Source: Acetobacter okinawensis
GTDB taxonomy: Bacteria > Pseudomonadota > Alphaproteobacteria > Acetobacterales > Acetobacteraceae
Assembly: GCF_002153655.1 (NCBI RefSeq)
Contig: NZ_JOPJ01000016.1
Span: 1-58,539 of the forward strand
Direction of reading: 5' to 3'
Length of the DNA stretch: 58,539 nt
Of this stretch, positions 52,846-58,539 are shown piece after piece. A program made the position numbers and the translations under genes. Each line of letters begins with the position of its first letter. Within the stretch, counting starts at the first letter, position 1. The notes below the pieces were generated by a model, which made no database searches, was not told where the DNA came from, and saw nothing but the letters and a program-made list of their open reading frames with translations.

Positions 52846-54786
52846 ATGCGAGCGATAGGTCAAATTCCTCATCAGATCGCGGCAAAAGCCTTTTTGGCTG
52901 GAGCCGCTCTTTTGGCCAGCGCTTCCGTCAACACGACGAGAGCCCATGCCAGCTCCCCGGACCACGGGGCGGAACCGCACAGCGAAGAGCTGGCGATGGT
53001 TCTGCCACGCCGGGCTTTTCCAGAAGGGGATGATCTTGCCCTGCCCAAACCACTTCCACCGGACGTAGCGACCAATATCCGCGCCGTTTTCCGCCTTCAG
53101 CGCATGGGCGCGTTTGCCGAGGCAATCAGCAGCACCACGCATCTGACGGACTCTGTCCTGCTGGGCGAGGTGGAGGCAAACCGCTACCTCAACCCAAGCT
53201 ACCACCCCAGTGCGACCGAGCTGCGCAACTGGCTCAAGCAATACACCTCCTACGCGGATGCACCCGCTGTATGGGCCCGCCTTGCGGCCCTGCCCGAGCG
53301 CGGTGGCCCCATGCCTGTGGCCCCGTCCACCGAGCATCTGGCACCCGCCCATGCGGCACTGGCTGCGGGGCCGTTGCAGGAGTTCACCCGTAACCCCCTG
53401 CTTGACCGCACCTTGCGTGAGCGGACCAGCGCGGGGCTGAAAGGTGTGCACAGCGCTCTGCACCTGATCAGCATTACACCGGGCATGACCCCCGCCTACG
53501 CTGCCCAGCTTCAGGCAGAAACGGCACAGGCCATGCTGGCCTCGGGCGAGGTCGACCTTGCGCTGGACATCAGCCGCACGGCCAACACTGTCTCCCACGG
53601 GCGTAATGCGCTGGCAGGCTATGTGACCGGGCTGGCCCTGTGGCAAAAAGCCGCCTACGCCGAGGCCACGCCGTTTTTTGAGCGCGCCTCCCACGCGCCA
53701 CGGGCCACGCCGGATATGCGCGCCGCAGCCGCCTTCTGGGCCGCCCGCACGCATGAAAAAGCCAGCAATGCCCGCAGCCAGCACCTATGGCTCCAGCATG
53801 CTGCAACCTTCCCCCGCACATTCTACGGGCTGCTGGCCAGCACCATGCTGCGCAATGCCGCCACACCCCACAAACTGAGCGAACGCCACGGTCTGGCAAG
53901 TTTTGCACAGCTTGAAAGTGCTGCGGCCACCACCAGCCAGAGCGCTGCCTCAGCCCCGGTGCTGACGGAAATTGATATTGAAGCCGTGGGCAATACCGAG
54001 GTCGGCCACCGCGTGTTTGCCCTGCTACAGGTTGGCGAGCAGGACATAGCGGAAAACGCCATGCGTCGCGCATGGCCCGCCCTGCATGACGTCGCACTGG
54101 CCCGCTCCTTCCAGCTTGTGGCCGATGCCGCAGGGCTGCATGACCTTGCGCGTGAGATGGAGGAGTCCCTGCACAGTCAGGCCACCAACGCGCAAACCAT
54201 GGACGATGCCCCCCTGCCCCAGCTGCGCCCACGCAACGGTTTTACCATGGACCCTGCACTGGTTTACGCACTGGCACGGGTGGAATCCAACTTTGACGCC
54301 CACGCCGTATCGGGCGCAGGCGCACATGGGCTGATGCAGATCCGCCCCATTACCGCCGACTTTGTAACCAGCGCATCGGCCACCACGCCCAACCACCGTT
54401 TTGAGCGTGCCGCCTCCGCCCTGCATGACCCCAGCCTTAATCTGGAAATCGGGCAGCGCTACGTGCAGTATCTGGCCAAGCGCACCCAGCAGGCCAACCA
54501 TACCGAAGCACGCGGCGGGGACATGATCCGCCTGCTGGCCAGCTACAACGCAGGCCCCAATGCACTGGCGCACTGGGAAAACATGGCCGCCTCCTCCGAC
54601 GACCCGCTCCTGTTCATGGAGCTGCTGCCTAATCAGGAAACCCGGAACTACGTCCACCGGACCCTGACCTACCTGTGGCGCTACGCTGCCAAAATGAAGC
54701 TGCCAGCCCCATCACTGAGCGCTCTGGCACACGGCACATGGCCCGACTTTGCGGATGAAACCGCACTGGCCCGTACCCTGCACTAA
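52846..54786 (+). CDS. soluble lytic murein transglycosylase (SLT-type)
   Basis: The product has 646 residues. A signal peptide (residues 10-35) ends near RAHA. A long helical, superhelix-type domain (residues 60-470) as in Slt70 precedes a C-terminal goose-lysozyme-like SLT domain: VYALARVESNFDAHAVSGAGAHGLMQIRP with the catalytic Glu, NLEIGQRYVQYLAK and LLASYNAGPNALAHW. It cleaves MurNAc-GlcNAc bonds with formation of 1,6-anhydroMurNAc, in the periplasm. Length is normal for the family. Such products could feed amino-sugar recycling. Confidence 0.9.
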   Translation: MRAIGQIPHQIAAKAFLAGAALLASASVNTTRAHASSPDHGAEPHSEELAMVLPRRAFPEGDDLALPKPLPPDVATNIRAVFRLQRMGAFAEAISSTTHLTDSVLLGEVEANRYLNPSYHPSATELRNWLKQYTSYADAPAVWARLAALPERGGPMPVAPSTEHLAPAHAALAAGPLQEFTRNPLLDRTLRERTSAGLKGVHSALHLISITPGMTPAYAAQLQAETAQAMLASGEVDLALDISRTANTVSHGRNALAGYVTGLALWQKAAYAEATPFFERASHAPRATPDMRAAAAFWAARTHEKASNARSQHLWLQHAATFPRTFYGLLASTMLRNAATPHKLSERHGLASFAQLESAAATTSQSAASAPVLTEIDIEAVGNTEVGHRVFALLQVGEQDIAENAMRRAWPALHDVALARSFQLVADAAGLHDLAREMEESLHSQATNAQTMDDAPLPQLRPRNGFTMDPALVYALARVESNFDAHAVSGAGAHGLMQIRPITADFVTSASATTPNHRFERAASALHDPSLNLEIGQRYVQYLAKRTQQANHTEARGGDMIRLLASYNAGPNALAHWENMAASSDDPLLFMELLPNQETRNYVHRTLTYLWRYAAKMKLPAPSLSALAHGTWPDFADETALARTLH

Positions 54787-54876
54787 CCCCACACCCCACC
54801 ACCGGCCCGCAGGGGCCATAGGGGCACTGGCGCCACACCCATCATGTGGCGGGGGTGCCTGACGACCTGACAAGCC

Positions 54877-54923
54877 CATACGACAAAGGGGCGCGGCCAA
54901 TGCCAGCGCCCCTTTGTCGTATG
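54877..54923. repeat. 18-base perfect inverted repeat between convergent genes
   Basis: The arms 54877-54894 and 54906-54923 are perfectly complementary over 18 bases around an 11-base loop. No T-run follows on either strand. It lies between the convergent transglycosylase and CNNM genes, so it may act as a bidirectional terminator or mRNA end stabiliser. Confidence 0.8.
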
Positions 54924-55007
54924 CTCCCCACTACTCTGGCAGCCACCCCGCAATGCCGCACAACCTTGCGGCTGCGCGGGCATACGGGCCAGCAGGGTAA
55001 TGTGGCC

Positions 55008-56309
55008 TCAGTTCTCCGCCAGTGCCTGACGGCTGGCCCGCACGCGGGCCACGCGGCGGCCCTCTACCTCCAGCACCTCAAACAGCCAGCCATCGTAGGC
55101 GACCTTGTCCCCCACAGCGGGAACACGCCGCAGCAGGGCCAGCAGCAGCCCCCCCAGCGTATGGTAACTGCCCTCCTGCGGCAGGGAGCGCAGGCCCAGC
55201 ATGTCCTTGATCTCGTCCACCGATGCGGTGCCTTCCAGAGCAATCACCGCATCCGGGGCGGGAATGTTGGCGGCATGGTGGCTGGACTGGGGCTGCTCGT
55301 GCGAGGTTTCCCCCACAATGGCGTCAAACAGGTCGGCAGGGGTGACCACCCCTTCAAACGCCCCGTATTCATCCAGCACAAAGGCCATGCCCAGACTGAT
55401 GCTGCGCATACGCTCCAGCATATCGAGTGCTGAAATACTGTCTGGCACCACCACCATGGGGCGCATCCCTGCCTCTATGGAGACGGGCATACCCTCCAGC
55501 ACGCGGTCCAGCATGTCCTTGGCCAGAATAACCCCCACGGGGTTGTCCACCCCGCCCTCGCACACCACAATGCGGGCGTAGCTGGTCTGCTTGAGCAGTT
55601 GCACCAGTGCCTCGCGCCCGGCGTGGCGGTCTATCCAGCACAGCTCATTCCGCGGGGTCATAATCGCGCGGACAGGCCGGTCCGCCAGCCGCAGGAGCCG
55701 CTCGATCATGCTGCGCTCCTCATGCTCCAGCACGCCCAGACGAGCACCCTCGGCAATGTAGGCCTTGAGTTCTTCTTCCGTCAGGTTCTGGTTGACCGCA
55801 TCACTCGCCCCCATCAGGCGCAGAACCATGTTGGAGGAAGCCCGCAGGAGCAGGACCACAGGCCCGGTCACCCTGGCCAGAAGCTCCAGCGGCATGGCCA
55901 GACGGGCTGCCATTTTTTCCGGCTCACGCAGGGCAAGCTGCTTGGGCACCAGCTCCCCCAGCACCAGCATGATGGCGGTAATGAACACCACCACAACCAC
56001 CATGGAAAGCTGCGAGGCAAAAGGCCGGAGAACGGCAAAGCGCTCCAGAATGGGGGTCAGATGCGCCTCAATCTGCACCCCGCCAAACGTGCCTTCCAAA
56101 ATGGAGACCAGCGTCATGCCCACCTGCACCGTGGGCAGGAAAATCTGCGGGTCCTCGGCCAGCCGCATGGCCCGCTCGGCCCCACGCACGCCGTTTTCCT
56201 GCAACTGCGCCAGACGCGGCTTGCGCACGGAGATCAACGCCAGTTCGCCCATGGCAAACACGGCATTGAGGAAAACCAGAAAGAAAATGACAAGAATGGA
56301 AAGTGCCAT
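55008..56309 (-). CDS. CNNM/CBS-domain hemolysin-family protein
   Basis: The product has 433 residues. The start at 56309 gives the family N-terminus (ALSILVIFFLVFLNAVFAMGELALISVRKPRL). Four TM segments form the CNNM (DUF21) domain, with VLGELVPKQLALREPEKMA as signature. Two CBS domains follow (VRAIMTPRNELCWID and FVLDEYGAFEGVVTPADLFDAI) and then a CorC_HlyC domain. Members are linked to Mg2+/Co2+ export or corrinoid/ion homeostasis; the older name hemolysin is uncertain. The ribosome binding site is weak. Confidence 0.88.
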   Translation of the reverse strand: MALSILVIFFLVFLNAVFAMGELALISVRKPRLAQLQENGVRGAERAMRLAEDPQIFLPTVQVGMTLVSILEGTFGGVQIEAHLTPILERFAVLRPFASQLSMVVVVVFITAIMLVLGELVPKQLALREPEKMAARLAMPLELLARVTGPVVLLLRASSNMVLRLMGASDAVNQNLTEEELKAYIAEGARLGVLEHEERSMIERLLRLADRPVRAIMTPRNELCWIDRHAGREALVQLLKQTSYARIVVCEGGVDNPVGVILAKDMLDRVLEGMPVSIEAGMRPMVVVPDSISALDMLERMRSISLGMAFVLDEYGAFEGVVTPADLFDAIVGETSHEQPQSSHHAANIPAPDAVIALEGTASVDEIKDMLGLRSLPQEGSYHTLGGLLLALLRRVPAVGDKVAYDGWLFEVLEVEGRRVARVRASRQALAEN

Positions 56310-56504
56310 GGATAAAACCAACACGCCTTTATGCTGTAGCGGGCTTTGCGCAACAAATGCCCCTGCCGCACACGATAAGGGATGATCCAGCCCGAGACCA
56401 GCACCGAACATGCGACCCACCCCACCTGTCAGGCCCATGCAGGGGGTGTATGCCTGACCATCGGATAAAGCGGACCAAATCAGTATTCTTTTTACGGCAG
56501 GCAC

Positions 56505-56531
56505 AAAAAAACGGCTCCCGAGGGAGCCGTT
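56505..56531 (-). terminator. rho-independent terminator after hpnH
   Basis: On the minus strand a 9-10 base stem with a four-base loop (56510-56531) is followed by a T-run (A at 56505-56510 on this strand). It is directly downstream of the hpnH stop. Confidence 0.9.
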
Positions 56532-56566
56532 CTTTGTCATGCATAACCGATTCGCTCTGGGCGGGA

Positions 56567-57778
56567 TCAGTCTGCCGCAGTGCTCTGTTCTGCTTCAACA
56601 GGCTTTGGGGCCTCGTCATTCGCACCTTCAGTACGCACGACCTTGACGCGGGGAGCCTTGGCAGGCTTGCGCGCAGCAATAGCCTCCATCTGCTCTTCCA
56701 CCTGTTTGGAGAACACGTACTGGGCAGGCCGCTGGTTAGCCAGAGAGATTTCCGGCACCATCGGCTTTTCGGTTTCCGGCCCGAACAGCGCCACCTTGGC
56801 AATGTGCCACGGACGGCGGACAGCATCCATCACGGCGGTGGATTCATAGCCGGAGTGGACCATGCAGTCGGCGCATTTTTCGTAGTTGCCGGTGCCGTAG
56901 TCATCCCACTTGGTGTCTTCCATCAGCTCACGAAAGGACTTGGCGTAGCCTTCGCCCAGCAGGTAGCACGGGCGCTGCCAGCCAAACACGTTGCGCAGGG
57001 GCTTGCCCCACGGCGTGCAGTGGTACTGCTCGTTACCAGCAAGGAAGTTGAGGAAGAGCGGAGACTGCGTAAAACGCCATTTTTTGCCCTTACCCAGACG
57101 GAATACGTCGCGGAAGAGCTGCTTGGTCTTCTGGCGGTTGAGGAAGTGCGCCTGATCGGGGGCACGCTCATAGGCATAGCCCGGTGCGGTCATGATCCCG
57201 TCCACGCCCATAGCCATGACTTCATCAAAGAAGTTGGCCATACGCTGGGGGTCTGCCCCGTCAAACACGGTGCAGTTGATGGACACGCGGAAGCCGCGCG
57301 CCTTGGCCTTTTTAATGGCCGCAACAGCCCGCTCGTACACCCCGTCCTGGCAGACGGAGGCATCGTGCATGGTTTTGTCACCATCCAGATGCACATCCCA
57401 TGAGAAGAAGGGAGATGGCTCGTAGTCATCCATCTTCTTTTCAAGCAGCAGGGCGTTTGTGCACAGATAGACGTATTTTTTACGTGCGATCAGCCCACGG
57501 ATAATTTCCGGCATTTCCTTGTGCAGCAGCGGTTCCCCGCCTGCTACGGCAATGACGGGCGCGCCTGCTTCCGCATCTGCGTCCAGACATTCCTGCACGG
57601 TCATGCGCTGGTTGAGAATAGCCGCCGGGTAATCGATTTTTCCGCAGCCTGCACAGGCCAGATTGCAGCGAAAAAGCGGCTCAAGCATGAGCACCAGCGG
57701 GTAGCGCTTGCGCCCCGTAATATGCTGTTTGACAACGTAACTGCCGACCCTGACGGCCTGCATTATCGGTACGGCCAT
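56567..57778 (-). CDS. hpnH: hopanoid biosynthesis radical SAM protein HpnH
   Basis: The product has 403 residues from the ATG at 57778, which gives the family N-terminus MAVPIMQAVRVGSYVVKQ; a 24-base longer start exists. The radical SAM cluster motif is FRCNLACAGCGKIDYPA (Cys38, Cys42, Cys45), followed by AGGEPLLH. It attaches adenosine to diploptene, giving adenosylhopane in hopanoid side-chain synthesis. A charged Lys/Ala/Glu tail extends beyond the core. It is divergent from dxs, which supplies the isoprenoid precursors. Confidence 0.94.
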   Translation of the reverse strand: MAVPIMQAVRVGSYVVKQHITGRKRYPLVLMLEPLFRCNLACAGCGKIDYPAAILNQRMTVQECLDADAEAGAPVIAVAGGEPLLHKEMPEIIRGLIARKKYVYLCTNALLLEKKMDDYEPSPFFSWDVHLDGDKTMHDASVCQDGVYERAVAAIKKAKARGFRVSINCTVFDGADPQRMANFFDEVMAMGVDGIMTAPGYAYERAPDQAHFLNRQKTKQLFRDVFRLGKGKKWRFTQSPLFLNFLAGNEQYHCTPWGKPLRNVFGWQRPCYLLGEGYAKSFRELMEDTKWDDYGTGNYEKCADCMVHSGYESTAVMDAVRRPWHIAKVALFGPETEKPMVPEISLANQRPAQYVFSKQVEEQMEAIAARKPAKAPRVKVVRTEGANDEAPKPVEAEQSTAAD

Positions 57779-58216
57779 AAACCCCCGCTTCGGCGCATCC
57801 ACTTAACGCCCGTATCGTGACTGGTAGTAAGGACAAGTCAGTATTGAGTATGTCCATTCAAGCGCGCGACCAGACCTGTAACCGGCTTGGCCTGCTACTC
57901 CACCAGTGGACTGTTTTCAGGAGCAGCAGGCGCGGAACGGGTAGTGCCACGCGTGCATGAGGTATTCGCCTGCATATAGGTGGCCTTGTTTGTCAAGCTC
58001 AAGTCTTTTTCAACACCCGTTGCAAAAAGGACACAGTCGGCAGTGACTTTTGTTTCCGTGCTTGCGTTCTTTCACAAAACATTAAACCAAACCCCATTGG
58101 TTCGCGATGTCTGTCGGCATGTTAACGCGATGTAAGGCACGCCGGGGAGCGCCACACACTGCCTTTAAGGGGCGGTTGTGCGCCGTTTCACGCTAAAAGA
58201 AGATGGAAACAATCGC
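57779..58216. other. 438-base divergent promoter region of hpnH and dxs
   Basis: The stretch contains no credible gene. It must hold promoters for both hpnH (minus) and dxs (plus), which belong to the same metabolic route, so a shared control is possible. No sigma-70 pair could be assigned with confidence. Confidence 0.4.
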
Positions 58217-58539
58217 ATGGACAGTTCTAAAAACCAGAACACCGCGTCACCGATTCCCACTCTTGGCCGTTTTCCGGCACTGGACCGCGTCCGTGTTCCT
58301 GCGGACCTGCGCAACCTCTCTGTTGAGCAGCTCAAACAGCTTGCGGATGAACTGCGGGCCGAGACTGTGGATGCGGTTTCCACCACGGGTGGGCATCTTG
58401 GGGCGTCCCTTGGCGTTGTGGAGCTGACCGTGGCCCTGCACGCGGTGTTCGATACCCCCGATGACCGGGTGATCTGGGATGTGGGCCATCAGGCCTACCC
58501 GCACAAAATTCTTACGGGGCGGCGCGAGCGCATCCGCAC
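58217..58539 (+). CDS. dxs: 1-deoxy-D-xylulose-5-phosphate synthase (N-terminal part)
   Basis: About 107 codons are visible before the window ends. The sequence [39 protein letters not shown] and [21 protein letters not shown] is the unmistakable start of DXS, including the thiamine diphosphate-binding His region. The enzyme condenses pyruvate and glyceraldehyde 3-phosphate in the first step of the MEP pathway. The start at 58217 is inferred from frame; the site upstream is weak. The 3' end lies outside the window. Confidence 0.93.
   Translation, partial: MDSSKNQNTASPIPTLGRFPALDRVRVPADLRNLSVEQLKQLADELRAETVDAVSTTGGHLGASLGVVELTVALHAVFDTPDDRVIWDVGHQAYPHKILTGRRERIR

Overview
The window looks like a high-GC chromosome segment from an acetic acid bacterium (Acetobacteraceae, Acetobacter-like). 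The evidence is family-level: a three-subunit membrane aldehyde dehydrogenase (2Fe-2S, molybdopterin and cytochrome c subunits), HpnH for hopanoids, Hint-domain and aspartate 4-decarboxylase genes, and the MEP isoprenoid genes ispE and dxs. No rRNA, tRNA, CRISPR array or transposase was recognised. Species cannot be fixed from the sequence alone.

Layout. (1) 1-3.9 kb is the right end of a prophage: tail-fibre-like gene, small tail gene, a coiled-coil/TM protein, a GH24 endolysin, and a run of four genes joined by ATGA overlaps that ends in a lipoprotein. (2) 4.4-11.2 kb handles aldehydes: the aldehyde dehydrogenase operon, then an NAD(P)-aldehyde dehydrogenase and an aldo/keto reductase on the opposite strand. 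(3) 11.3-17.0 kb is the most unusual region. It is a minus-strand operon for a periplasmic tryptophan tryptophylquinone (TTQ) amine dehydrogenase: large subunit, MauE, MauD, TTQ small subunit, monohaem cytochrome c, an outer-membrane beta-barrel and a second MauD-like redoxin that has lost its CxxC. No mauG (the TTQ-maturing dihaem enzyme) is present. (4) 17.2-24.6 kb holds a divergent LysR/PACE efflux pair, a Fur-box-preceded bfd, gpsA, aspartate 4-decarboxylase, an AI-2E-type transporter, a TetR regulator and msrB. (5) 24.9-30.6 kb is a tight four-gene operon (SSS symporter, murQ, BadF-type amino-sugar kinase, GH20 hexosaminidase) that looks like PTS-independent use of cell-wall amino sugars.

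(6) 30.7-41 kb has a CPA1 antiporter, a DUF4142 lipoprotein, a chromosomal relative of the prophage lipoprotein, a LysR/SDR pair, a TonB-dependent receptor behind a Zur-box-like palindrome and with an in-frame (TS)11 hexanucleotide repeat, an MFS transporter, a DUF1269 protein and a small unknown. (7) 41-48.8 kb has prs with a histidine phosphatase, MATE and YqaA/DedA-type membrane proteins, an SDR-fold protein without its catalytic residues, and a Hint-domain protein. (8) 48.8-58.5 kb has a TPR protein coupled to ispE, a divergent uracil-DNA glycosylase-like protein, a lytic transglycosylase, a CNNM/CBS protein, hpnH and the 5' end of dxs, so isoprenoid precursor supply and hopanoid synthesis sit close together.

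All assignments come from reading motifs and gene context. No database search was run.
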